This document shows, in pieces, positions 8,311-15,666 of a DNA stretch of 21,019 nucleotides. Within the stretch, counting starts at the first letter, position 1, and each line of letters begins with the position of its first letter. The translations under genes and the position numbers were made by a program. The stretch lies in assembly GCA_042095055.1 (NCBI GenBank), contig JBELBZ010000034.1, positions 1-21,019 on the forward strand, in the 5' to 3' direction. The notes under the pieces are model-generated. The model worked only from the letters and a program-made list of their open reading frames with translations. It was not told where the DNA came from and made no database searches. The DNA is from UBA8752 sp042095055 (GTDB taxonomy: Bacteria > Bacteroidota > Bacteroidia > Flavobacteriales_D > Sanyastnellaceae).

Positions 8311-10965
8311 TCAGCCCAATGCAGAAAGCTGGGCCTGAAGGACTTCAATCTTGGCCTCGGCATCGGCCTCTTTGGCGCGCTCTGCGGAGACGACCTGTTC
8401 GGGCGCTCCATTGACGAATTTCTCGTTGCTCAATTTCTTGCGTACGATGTTCAAGAAGCCTTGCTGGTATTCGAGGTCCTTGCGGATTTTTGCCTTCTCT
8501 GCGTCGAGGTCAACCGCATCACCGGCGGGGATGAAAAACTCATGGGTTTCCAGTACGAAACCAAAAGCCCCTGTCATCTTCTCGGTGACCCGTTCTACTT
8601 CCGTGACGTTGCACAAGTGGCACACCACGCTCTCGAGGTTGGCAGGGTAGCGCTTTCCTTCTGCGTCCACGATGACCTTGAGGTCGAGGGCTTGTTTGTT
8701 TGGAATGTGGCCTTTCTGACGAATGCCCCGGACCTCAGCCACGATGCGGGTCGTCAGATCGAAGTCTGCGAGCAACTGTGGGTTGTTGGCTTCGCCCGAA
8801 CGCGTGGGGAAAGTTGACTGACACAACAGGGTCCCCGCAGGGCGTTCCTGAAGCAGGCTGTACACTTCTTCCGTGAGGAAGGGCATGAAGGGGTGGAGCA
8901 GCGACAGCATGCGCTCAAAAAGGCGGACTGTGGCATCGTAGGTGGCACGGTCGCAGGGTTCGCCATAGGTCGGCTTGGCGAGTTCGAGGTACCAGGAGCA
9001 GAAGTCGTCCCAGATGTGCCTGTAGGTGGTCATCAAGGCTTCACTGAGCCGGAATTCGGCAAACGCCTGTTCGATGTCGGCCAAGACGGCTTCGGATCGG
9101 GCTTCGAACCACTGTATACCCGCATCAGCGTGAGCGGGTTGTGCCGCTGTTTCGCTGACTTCCCAGCCTTTGACCAAACGGAAGGCGTTCCAAATCTTGT
9201 TGGAGAAGTTGCGGCCTTGTTGGCAGAGAGACTCATCAAATGGCAGATCGTTGCCCGCAGGTGAAGTGAGGAGCATGCCGACCCGAACGCCGTCTGCACC
9301 GTATTGCTTCATCAGCTCAATGGGATCGGGAGAGTTGCCCAGAGACTTGGACATTTTGCGGCCCTGCTTGTCCCTCACAATACCTGTGTAGTAGACGTTT
9401 TTGAAGGGGGGTGCCTGGCGGTATTCATATCCCGCAATGATCATGCGGGCCACCCAGAAGAACATGATTTCCGGTGCCGTGACGAGATCGTTGGTGGGAT
9501 AGTAGTAATCGACCTCCTCCTTGGAGTAGAACCCGTCAAACACACTGATGGGCCACAGCCAAGAACTGAACCATGTATCGAGGACGTCTTCATCTTGACG
9601 GAGGTCCGATGGGGTGACCGTGCGGCCAGCGGCTGCAGTGGCCAGTTGAGCTGCGGTGTCTGCATCTGCAGCGACCACAAACTTGGCTTCCGCAGATGTG
9701 GGTTCACCCTCGTAGTACCAAGCCGGGATGCGGTGCCCCCACCAAAGCTGTCGCGAAATGCACCAGTCCTTGACGTTCTCCATCCAGTTCCGGTAGCTGT
9801 TTTTGAATTTGGCAGGGTGGAATTGAATGGTGTCGTCCATGACCCGATCGAGCGCGGGCTTGGCGAGTTCTTCCATGGCGACGAACCACTGCATGGAAAG
9901 GCGGGGCTCGATGATGGCTCCTGTGCGCTCAGAGCGGCCCACTTTATTGGGGTGCTCCTCTACCTTGACAAGGTGCCCTGCGGCATCCAGCGCTGCGGTA
10001 AAGGTTGTGCGCGCCTCAAACCGGTCTTGGCCTTCGTAAACTCCTCCAACCGCATTGACCGTGCCGTTGGGGTTGAGCATGTCAATGACTTCCAAATTGT
10101 GCTTTTGCCCCAATTCGTGGTCATTTGGATCGTGTGCAGGGGTCACCTTGAGGCAGCCGGTCCCGAATTCCCGGTCGACGTATTCGTCCTGAATGATGGG
10201 AATGCTGCGTCCGGCGATCGGCACAATGGCCCGCTTGCCATGCAAGTGGGTGTAGCGCTCGTCTTCGGGATGAATGCAAATGGCGGTATCGGCGAGGATG
10301 GTTTCTGGACGTGTGGTGGCGATGGTGAGCCACTCGTCACTGTTCTCGACCTGATACTTGACGTGGTGAAGTTTGGACTGTTCTTCGGTGTGGATGACTT
10401 CTTCATCGCTGACAGCAGTGAGGGCTTCCGGGTCCCAATTCACCATCCGCAGTCCCCGATAGACGTGGCCCTTTTCATGCAGATCGAGGAAGGTGTCGAT
10501 GACGCTTTTGCTGTAATGGTCGTCCAGTGTGAAACTGGTGCGCTCCCAATCGCAGCTGGCACCGAGTTTGCGGAGTTGCTTCAAAATGATGCCGCCGTGT
10601 TCCCGTGTCCAATCCCAGGCATGCTCCAAAAAAGCGTCGCGGCTGAGGTCTGATTTTTTGATGCCTTGATCGCGGAGCTTGTGCACCACTTTGGCCTCGG
10701 TGGCAATCGAGGCGTGGTCGGTACCCGGCACCCAACACGCGTTCTTGCCTTGCATGCGGGCCCGTCGCACCAAGACGTCTTGGATGGTGTTGTTGAGCAT
10801 GTGCCCCATGTGCAGCACGCCCGTGACATTGGGCGGTGGGATGACGACCGTGTAAGGCTCGCGGTCATCGGGAACACTTCTGAAAGCCTTGGCGTCCTCC
10901 CAGGCTTGCGTCCAGCGGTCTTCTACGGAGGTGGGATCGTACTGTGAGGGAAGGTCTTGTGCCAT
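8311..10965 (-). CDS. valS: Valine--tRNA ligase
   Basis: An 884-residue class I aminoacyl-tRNA synthetase that charges tRNA-Val with valine in the cytoplasm. The HIGH signature appears as PPPNVTGVLHMGH at residues 43-55, and the KMSKS loop is at 537-541 in GRKMSKSLGNSPDP. The CP1 editing domain lies between them (TTRPETILADTAICIHPED and GTGCLKVTPAHDPNDHELG), and AEIMFFWVAR-like residues (APEIMFFWVARM) precede the KMSKS loop. A C-terminal coiled coil from about residue 820 (AEKAKIRKDLEYQQ..., ending IEVLQAQLSAL) is the tRNA-binding arm typical of ValRS. Length is normal for bacteria. The start ATG at 10965 sits about 22 bases downstream of the predicted transcription start. The gene is divergent from the DUF1573 gene. 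Confidence 0.98.
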   Translation of the reverse strand: MAQDLPSQYDPTSVEDRWTQAWEDAKAFRSVPDDREPYTVVIPPPNVTGVLHMGHMLNNTIQDVLVRRARMQGKNACWVPGTDHASIATEAKVVHKLRDQGIKKSDLSRDAFLEHAWDWTREHGGIILKQLRKLGASCDWERTSFTLDDHYSKSVIDTFLDLHEKGHVYRGLRMVNWDPEALTAVSDEEVIHTEEQSKLHHVKYQVENSDEWLTIATTRPETILADTAICIHPEDERYTHLHGKRAIVPIAGRSIPIIQDEYVDREFGTGCLKVTPAHDPNDHELGQKHNLEVIDMLNPNGTVNAVGGVYEGQDRFEARTTFTAALDAAGHLVKVEEHPNKVGRSERTGAIIEPRLSMQWFVAMEELAKPALDRVMDDTIQFHPAKFKNSYRNWMENVKDWCISRQLWWGHRIPAWYYEGEPTSAEAKFVVAADADTAAQLATAAAGRTVTPSDLRQDEDVLDTWFSSWLWPISVFDGFYSKEEVDYYYPTNDLVTAPEIMFFWVARMIIAGYEYRQAPPFKNVYYTGIVRDKQGRKMSKSLGNSPDPIELMKQYGADGVRVGMLLTSPAGNDLPFDESLCQQGRNFSNKIWNAFRLVKGWEVSETAAQPAHADAGIQWFEARSEAVLADIEQAFAEFRLSEALMTTYRHIWDDFCSWYLELAKPTYGEPCDRATYDATVRLFERMLSLLHPFMPFLTEEVYSLLQERPAGTLLCQSTFPTRSGEANNPQLLADFDLTTRIVAEVRGIRQKGHIPNKQALDLKVIVDAEGKRYPANLESVVCHLCNVTEVERVTEKMTGAFGFVLETHEFFIPAGDAVDLDAEKAKIRKDLEYQQGFLNIVRKKLSNEKFVNGAPEQVVSAERAKEADAEAKIEVLQAQLSALG

Positions 10966-10994
10966 GGCGAAAACAAACGGTGCGGTTGCGGGCT

Positions 10995-11022
10995 CAAATT
11001 TAGCCTGTTAAAATGGCGTTAA
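10995..11022 (-). promoter_or_regulatory. Predicted Bacteroidota sigma-A-type promoter of valS
   Basis: On the minus strand a full match to the Bacteroidota -7 box, TAAATTTG (plus-strand 10995-11002), is preceded after exactly 17 bases by TTA (plus-strand 11020-11022), one mismatch from the -33 TTG. The known consensus is TTG, 17-19 bases, TAnnTTTG. Transcription would start around 10988 and give a leader of roughly 22 bases before the valS ATG. This was judged by eye and not tested. Confidence 0.55.
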
Positions 11023-11084
11023 CCTTGGTCTGAACAAGAGAAAGACAGGTTTATCTTTCAAGCTGAAATCAATCACCCCTCATT

Positions 11085-11528
11085 ATGAAGAAGGTCTTCC
11101 TCACCCTCGCCGTTGTTTTCGGCGGATTTATCCTCGCCGGAGCCCAAGAAGTGGTCAACGGTCCTGTCCTCAGCATCGACAAGGAAGTGCACGATTATGG
11201 CACGATCGACCAAGGCGCTGATGGCAACTGTGTGTTTACTGTTACCAATGACGGTACGGATCCACTCATCATCTCCCGTTGCAAAGGTTCTTGCGGTTGT
11301 ACTGTTCCACAGTGCGACAAGGACCCCATCATGCCAGGCACCACCAGCAGCATCAAGGTGAAGTACGATACCAAGCGGGTCGGTCCCATCAATAAGAGCG
11401 TGACCATCACTTCGAATGCTTCGAACGAGCCAACGAAGGTGATCCGCATCAAGGGAAAGGTCGAGGCTGTTGCCCAGCAAGTCGGCGCTCCCGTGAAGAA
11501 CGCAGCTGGTCCAACCAACAAGCAGTAA
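11085..11528 (+). CDS. DUF1573 domain secreted protein
   Basis: A 147-residue exported protein of the DUF1573 family, common in Bacteroidota. Residues 1-21 form a signal peptide (MKKVFLTLAVVFGGFILAGAQ). The domain follows with its usual blocks: HDYGTIDQGADGNCVFTVTNDGTDPLII, the cysteine cluster C66-K-G-S-C70-G-C72-TVP-Q-C77, PGTTSSIKVKYDTKRVGPINKSVTITSNA, and EPTKVIRIKGKV. The fold is an immunoglobulin-like beta sandwich related to ASPM-SPD-2-Hydin domains. The molecular role is not established; a periplasmic or surface structural role is likely. The C-terminal 20 residues are Ala/Pro/Asn-rich and probably disordered. A TATCTTTC element at 11052-11059 is a possible -7 box, but I see no matching -33. 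The gene is followed by a strong terminator. Confidence 0.9.
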   Translation: MKKVFLTLAVVFGGFILAGAQEVVNGPVLSIDKEVHDYGTIDQGADGNCVFTVTNDGTDPLIISRCKGSCGCTVPQCDKDPIMPGTTSSIKVKYDTKRVGPINKSVTITSNASNEPTKVIRIKGKVEAVAQQVGAPVKNAAGPTNKQ

Positions 11529-11534
11529 TACCTG

Positions 11535-11590
11535 AGGTGCAGTGCACCTGTGGAAAGCCGCTCCGGAAATCCGGGGCGGCTTTCTTTTTT
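11535..11590 (+). terminator. Rho-independent terminator after the DUF1573 gene
   Basis: The main hairpin has a 14-base stem, 11553-11566 (GAAAGCCGCTCCGG) pairing with 11571-11584 (CCGGGGCGGCTTTC). It has an aaat loop and a single T-G wobble, and is followed by six T residues at 11585-11590. Directly before it is a second, perfect inverted repeat, AGGTGCA-g-TGCACCT (11535-11549). The terminator separates the DUF1573 unit from the downstream operon, whose own promoter must lie within or just after it. Confidence 0.9.
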
Positions 11591-11625
11591 CCCGAACCTG
11601 TGGCGGCTGCGCCTGTTGTAAGGTC

Positions 11626-11802
11626 ATGTTCGGAATGTTCAAGAAGGATCCCGTGGAGAAGCTCAGAAAGGAGCACGCGCGGTTGTTGGCGGAAGCCCAC
11701 AGGCTCAGCACGGTTGACCGCACCAAAAGCGATCAAATGACCGCCAAGGCGGCAGAAATAGAGGCGGAGCTCGTGGCTTTGACCCAAAAAGGCGGCGCAT
11801 GA
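11626..11802 (+). CDS. Small Lacal_2735-type (DUF6435-like) protein
   Basis: A 58-residue basic, helical cytoplasmic microprotein. It starts MFGMFKKDPVEKLRKEHARL and continues with STVDRTKSDQMTAKAAEIEAEL, the pattern I recall for the Lacal_2735 / DUF6435 microproteins of Flavobacteriia (MFG.FKK...KL...Y..L..EA..LS..NR..SD......E). Function is unknown. I chose the ATG at 11626 because the family pattern begins there; the upstream in-frame ATG at 11542 would read through the terminator hairpin. The stop codon overlaps the start of the next gene by four bases (ATGA at 11799-11802), so translation of the two is likely coupled. Confidence 0.7.
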   Translation: MFGMFKKDPVEKLRKEHARLLAEAHRLSTVDRTKSDQMTAKAAEIEAELVALTQKGGA

Positions 11803-12506
11803 GGACGGTAGCCATTGTTGGAGACAGTAAGGGCATCGGTCTGGCTTTGCGTGAGCAATTGCTCGCTGCAGGGGACCGTGTCATCGGTGTTTCTCGGACG
11901 GGTGCCCAGGCTCCGGGCGAATACACGGGCCTTGTCTTTGATGCCGTCGCGCACCCTTGCGACCTCTCCTCGTTTACAGACCGCTTGGACGGACTGGTGT
12001 ATTGCCCCGGCACCATTTCCTTAAAGCCGGTGAGGGGGGTGAAGCCCGAGCAAATGATGGAAGACTTCAGGGTCAACGCGATGGGTTTTTTACAGACTGT
12101 TCAGGCCAACTTGAAGCTGCTCAAAGCTGCGGCCGCTTTGCCTGAGGGAGGAGCACCATCGGTGGTGGGCTTTTCGACTGTGGCGGTGCAAACAGGCATG
12201 GGCTTTCATGCTTCTATTGCTGCTGCCAAAGGCGCTGTAGAGGGACTGGTGCGCACCATGTCGGCTGAATTTGCGCCAGACATTCGCGTCAATGCGATTG
12301 CGCCTTCTTTGACCGATACACCTTTGGCTGCGTCCTTATTGTCTTCAGACACCAAGCGGGAGGCGAGTGCCGCAAGGCATCCCCTCAAGCGCATTGCATC
12401 CGCCCAAGATGTGGCCGGTACAGCGGCTTTCTTGCTCTCACCAGCTGCCGCCGCCATCACGGGCCAGGTTTTGCAGGTCGACAACGGGATCAGCGCTGTC
12501 CGATGA
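11799..12506 (+). CDS. SDR family oxidoreductase lacking the usual catalytic Tyr
   Basis: A 235-residue Rossmann-fold protein of the short-chain dehydrogenase/reductase family. The nucleotide-binding loop is G8-DSK-G12-I-G14 near the N-terminus. Other SDR blocks are LDGLVYCPGTI (NAG-like position), FRVNAMGFLQTVQANL, RVNAIAPSLTDTPLA, and the C-terminal TAAFLLSPAAAAITGQVLQVDNG. A catalytic-Ser candidate is S126 (GFSTVAVQTG) and the catalytic Lys is K144. However, the YxxxK tyrosine position is I140 (HASIAAAK). The substrate is unknown, and the protein may be a divergent reductase or a binding protein. It overlaps the upstream microprotein and the downstream flavin reductase by four bases each (ATGA), placing it firmly in a photolyase-containing operon. 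Confidence 0.88.
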   Translation: MRTVAIVGDSKGIGLALREQLLAAGDRVIGVSRTGAQAPGEYTGLVFDAVAHPCDLSSFTDRLDGLVYCPGTISLKPVRGVKPEQMMEDFRVNAMGFLQTVQANLKLLKAAAALPEGGAPSVVGFSTVAVQTGMGFHASIAAAKGAVEGLVRTMSAEFAPDIRVNAIAPSLTDTPLAASLLSSDTKREASAARHPLKRIASAQDVAGTAAFLLSPAAAAITGQVLQVDNGISAVR

Positions 12507-13192
12507 GCCATACAGATGGTGGCCCTCGGCAGGTGTTGGGCCTGAACGAAATCGCTGAAATGCCGCAGCGCAGGCGCGCCCGCTTGATCAATTCGATCAG
12601 TGGGTTTAAGCCGGCCAATCTTGTCGGTACTGCAGATGCTCATGGCAATGCAGCCTGTTGCATCGTGTCGAGCGTGGTCCATTTGGGCTCGAACCCCGCG
12701 CTCATGGGGGTGGTGTTTCGCCCCCCAGGCGCCGACGCCCACAACTACCGCAACCTCTCATCTGCTGGCTGCTTCACCCTAAATCATGTCACGGCGGACA
12801 TGTACACCTCGGCCCACCAGACCAGTGCCCGGTATCCAGAAAACGTATCGGAATTCGAAGCAGTGGGACTCACGCCGCATTGGCATGGCCCGGCAGAGGA
12901 CCAGTTTCAGGCCCCTGCGGTAGCGGAGTCGCCGGTTCGAATGGGGTTGACCGTTTCCGAGGACCTCGCGTTGCCCAATGGGTGTCACTTTATCATCGGA
13001 GCGGTTCAATGGGTGGATTACAGGTCGAATGGCCAAGCTGAAGATGGATTTTTGGACTTGGCTGCGCTGGATACTGTTTGCATCGGGGGATTGGATGCTT
13101 ATTACACCGCGTCACGGCTGGGAAGGTTGAGCTACGCCAAACCCGAGTCCATGCCGGAGGTCCGCACTGATTTTATGAAAGGCTGGGACTGA
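12503..13192 (+). CDS. Flavin reductase family (FMN-binding split barrel) protein
   Basis: A 229-residue cytoplasmic protein of the flavin reductase-like family, which binds FMN and often passes electrons from NAD(P)H to free flavin. Recognisable blocks are RRARLINSISGFKPANLVGTAD, the segment SSVVHLGSNPALMGVVFRPP, NYRNLSSAGCFTLNHV in the flavin-binding region, and NGCHFIIGAVQWV late in the barrel. I recall the RARLINSISGFKPANL block from Bacteroidota flavin reductases. The ATG at 12503 overlaps the SDR stop (ATGA). The stop codon is three bases from the photolyase-family start, so the product is probably made together with a FAD-dependent protein. Supplying reduced flavin to it is my inference. 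Confidence 0.85.
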   Translation: MSHTDGGPRQVLGLNEIAEMPQRRRARLINSISGFKPANLVGTADAHGNAACCIVSSVVHLGSNPALMGVVFRPPGADAHNYRNLSSAGCFTLNHVTADMYTSAHQTSARYPENVSEFEAVGLTPHWHGPAEDQFQAPAVAESPVRMGLTVSEDLALPNGCHFIIGAVQWVDYRSNGQAEDGFLDLAALDTVCIGGLDAYYTASRLGRLSYAKPESMPEVRTDFMKGWD

Positions 13193-13195
13193 GCC

Positions 13196-14713
13196 ATGTC
13201 GGCCTTGCCATCCTTGCGTGTAGTCTGGTTGAAGCGGGACCTCCGTTTGAGGGACCATGCCCCGCTTGCAGAAGCGATGCGCTTGGGAGGACCTCATTTG
13301 GTGGTGTATTGTTTTGAACCCGAGGATCTGGCGCACCCCACCACCTCGGGAAGGCACCTGTCTTTCGTCCAGCAGGGGCTGGCCGATATGGACGTCCAAT
13401 GGTCCGAATGGGAGCAGGAGGGGAGGATGTCTGCAGGCCTCAGAACGGTTCCCCTGCGCGCCGCATTTCCCGAAGTCCTGGCCCACCTCATGAAACGCTT
13501 CACGTTGACCGGAGTGCACAGTTATTCGGAGTCGGGACTGCGGCATACTTATGACCGAGACAAAAGGGTCAAGGGCCTTCTGGCCGGTGCAGGCGTGCCC
13601 TGGTTGGAGCACCAACGCGACGGCGTCCAGCGGGGACGGCGCAACAGAGACCAATGGCGAGAGCAGTGGTTTGCCCACATGGAACAGCCTCAGGATCACC
13701 CGGACTTCGCCTTGGCGCAACCCATTGCGAATTCCGCCTTGAATTGGCCACAAGAATGGCTGAACATTCCTGAGCCTGACGAAGGTCCAGAGGGGTTTCA
13801 GCCTGGAGGAGAGCGCCGTGCACATGCTTACTTGGAATCGTTTGTCACGGACCGCATTCGCCGTTATGCCAAGGCCATTTCAAAGCCGGAAGGCAGCAGA
13901 GAAGGGTGCAGCCGCTTGAGCGCTTACTTGGCGTGGGGGAACTTGAGCATTCGACAGGTCCACCAGCGCCAATCGATTTCCAGAAAGCGCGGTGGAGACG
14001 GCCCCACAGGGCAACTGCGCAATTTCAGTGCCTTTGACAGCCGTCTGCGTTGGCATTGCCATTTCATCCAAAAATTTGAGATGGAAGACCGCATGGAGTT
14101 TGAAAACGTGAACGGTGGGTACAACCTGTTAGACAAAGAAGTCAATGAGGCCCATGCAGAGGCCTGGAAACAAGGAGAGACGGGGTTCCCGTTGGTGGAC
14201 GCCTGTATGAGATGTGTGACCGCCACGGGCTATTTGAACTTCAGAATGAGGGCGATGCTTGTGAGCTTTTTGACCCACCATTTGTGGCAGCCTTGGCAGG
14301 TCGGTGTGCACCATTTGGCCCAACAGTTCCTCGATTTTGAACCCGGCATCCATTATCCCCAATTCCAAATGCAAGCAGGGGTAACGGGCATCAACACGGT
14401 CCGCATTTACAACCCTGTCAAGCAAGCAGAAGACCACGACCCCGACGGGGCTTTTATCCGCAAGTGGGTGCCTGAGTTGGCAGAAGTACCCGTGCCCTAT
14501 GTTTTTGCCCCGTGGACCATGCCGCCCATCGAGGCTGCTTTGCTGGACTTTAGATTGGGGGAGCATTACCCCTTGCCCATCGTGTCTTTGGAAAAAGCGT
14601 CCCGGGATGCCCGGGAGCGGTTGTGGGCACACCGCAAGCATCCCGCCGTTCAGGCCGAGGGGCTCCGAATCTTGCGGAGGCATGTGGTTGTGGGCGCCCG
14701 TCCTATGGATTGA
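13196..14713 (+). CDS. Cryptochrome/photolyase family protein with altered flavin pocket
   Basis: A 505-residue FAD-binding protein of the photolyase/cryptochrome superfamily. The N-terminal alpha/beta antenna domain begins SLRVVWLKRDLRLRDHAPLAEA. The helical FAD domain includes RLSAYLAWGNLSIRQV, FDSRLRWHCHFIQKFE, GETGFPLVDACMRCVTATGYLNFRMRAMLVSFLTHHL, and HDPDGAFIRKWVPELAEVP near the end. In classical members the flavin loop is D.D..AN....W.W. Here it reads D380-F-E-P-G-I-H386-Y-P-Q-F390-Q-M392, so by gap-free alignment the flavin-facing Asn is His386 and the proximal Trp is Phe390. A mid-chain Trp (QPWQVG) is kept. It is therefore either a photolyase subgroup with unusual photochemistry or a blue-light sensor. 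It is the last gene of a four-gene operon starting at 11626. Confidence 0.9.
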   Translation: MSALPSLRVVWLKRDLRLRDHAPLAEAMRLGGPHLVVYCFEPEDLAHPTTSGRHLSFVQQGLADMDVQWSEWEQEGRMSAGLRTVPLRAAFPEVLAHLMKRFTLTGVHSYSESGLRHTYDRDKRVKGLLAGAGVPWLEHQRDGVQRGRRNRDQWREQWFAHMEQPQDHPDFALAQPIANSALNWPQEWLNIPEPDEGPEGFQPGGERRAHAYLESFVTDRIRRYAKAISKPEGSREGCSRLSAYLAWGNLSIRQVHQRQSISRKRGGDGPTGQLRNFSAFDSRLRWHCHFIQKFEMEDRMEFENVNGGYNLLDKEVNEAHAEAWKQGETGFPLVDACMRCVTATGYLNFRMRAMLVSFLTHHLWQPWQVGVHHLAQQFLDFEPGIHYPQFQMQAGVTGINTVRIYNPVKQAEDHDPDGAFIRKWVPELAEVPVPYVFAPWTMPPIEAALLDFRLGEHYPLPIVSLEKASRDARERLWAHRKHPAVQAEGLRILRRHVVVGARPMD

Positions 14714-14750
14714 CGAAACAACGCCAACCTTTACGACCTTCGTTTGACCG

Positions 14751-15641
14751 ATGGAAAAAGCCCGACCCATTCTTGAAAGCTCCGATGGCCGCACGCTGTT
14801 GTATCACGAAGTGATCGCAGAGGCTGGTGCTGAGGCGCCGTGGCTGGTGTTCGTGCACGGAGCGGGCGGAAGCATACGGACTTGGAAGTACCAAATCGAC
14901 GCCTTCAAGCCCCATTACCGGTTGTTGTTGATCGACCTCCGGGACCATGGATACAGCAAGGACATCTTGCCGGAATTTCCCGAATACGATTTTGACATCG
15001 TCGCGGAGGACATTCTCACGGTCATCGACCACTTGGGCATTGGGCGGGCGCATTTTGTGAGCCTGAGCATAGGCAGCGTGATCCTGCAGAAGCTGGACAT
15101 TGAACGCCCTGAGCTCATCGACCGCATGGTGATGGCAGGGGCCATTTTCGATGGGTCCAGGCTGATGCATCTGTTTGTGCACAGCGGTAAAATCCTCAAT
15201 TACATCTTGCCGTATCGGGCCATTTATTGGCTGTTCAGCTACATCGTTCTGCCGCGCCGCAACCACCGGATGAGCCGCTGGATTTTCCGACGTCAGAGCC
15301 GCCGTTTGACCCCTGGAGAGTATTTGAAGTGGGTGGAGCTGTACAAGCCGTTTTTCCAGCTGGTCAAGGCCTACGTCAACCGCAAAGTGGACAAACGTGG
15401 GCTGGTGGTCATGGGGTCTCAGGACCACATCTTTTTCCGCGCAGCGGAGCGGTTCACCCAAATCCAGAAGAACATGCGCCTCGCGGTGATCGAGAATTGC
15501 GGCCATGTTTGCTCGATTGAAGCGCCAGAGATCTTCAATGACCTCGTGCTCAAATTCCTCGCAGACCAAGAGGTGCCTGCCAAGGTGACGGCGACCCCTG
15601 TTCCATCCAGCTGGGCAGAATTGAAAGCCTTTCAGGGCTGA
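14751..15641 (+). CDS. Alpha/beta hydrolase
   Basis: A 296-residue cytoplasmic alpha/beta-hydrolase fold protein. Visible elements are the oxyanion motif VFVHGAGG (residues 33-40), the strand-turn LLLIDLRDHGYS, the nucleophile elbow S104-L-S106-I-G108 (Ser in place of the first Gly of GxSxG), a likely acid in GSQDHIF, and the catalytic His in ENCGHVCSIEAPEIFN. A cap region of about 90 residues from residue 135 is rich in Tyr, Arg and Trp (YRAIYWLFSYIVLPRRNHRM). The complete triad suggests an active esterase, lipase or related enzyme; the substrate is not apparent. It lies 37 bases after the photolyase gene on the same strand and could be read through from that operon or have its own promoter. 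TTCGTTTG at 14739-14746 partly resembles a -7 box. Confidence 0.87.
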   Translation: MEKARPILESSDGRTLLYHEVIAEAGAEAPWLVFVHGAGGSIRTWKYQIDAFKPHYRLLLIDLRDHGYSKDILPEFPEYDFDIVAEDILTVIDHLGIGRAHFVSLSIGSVILQKLDIERPELIDRMVMAGAIFDGSRLMHLFVHSGKILNYILPYRAIYWLFSYIVLPRRNHRMSRWIFRRQSRRLTPGEYLKWVELYKPFFQLVKAYVNRKVDKRGLVVMGSQDHIFFRAAERFTQIQKNMRLAVIENCGHVCSIEAPEIFNDLVLKFLADQEVPAKVTATPVPSSWAELKAFQG

Positions 15642-15666
15642 GCGTGCTTGGCGCATCTTTGCGCCC

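Noticed and set aside
9304..10653. A 449-residue open frame on the plus strand
   Set aside because: It lies fully antisense to valS, which has complete HIGH and KMSKS motifs; the frame has no recognisable domain and reflects codon bias of the real gene.
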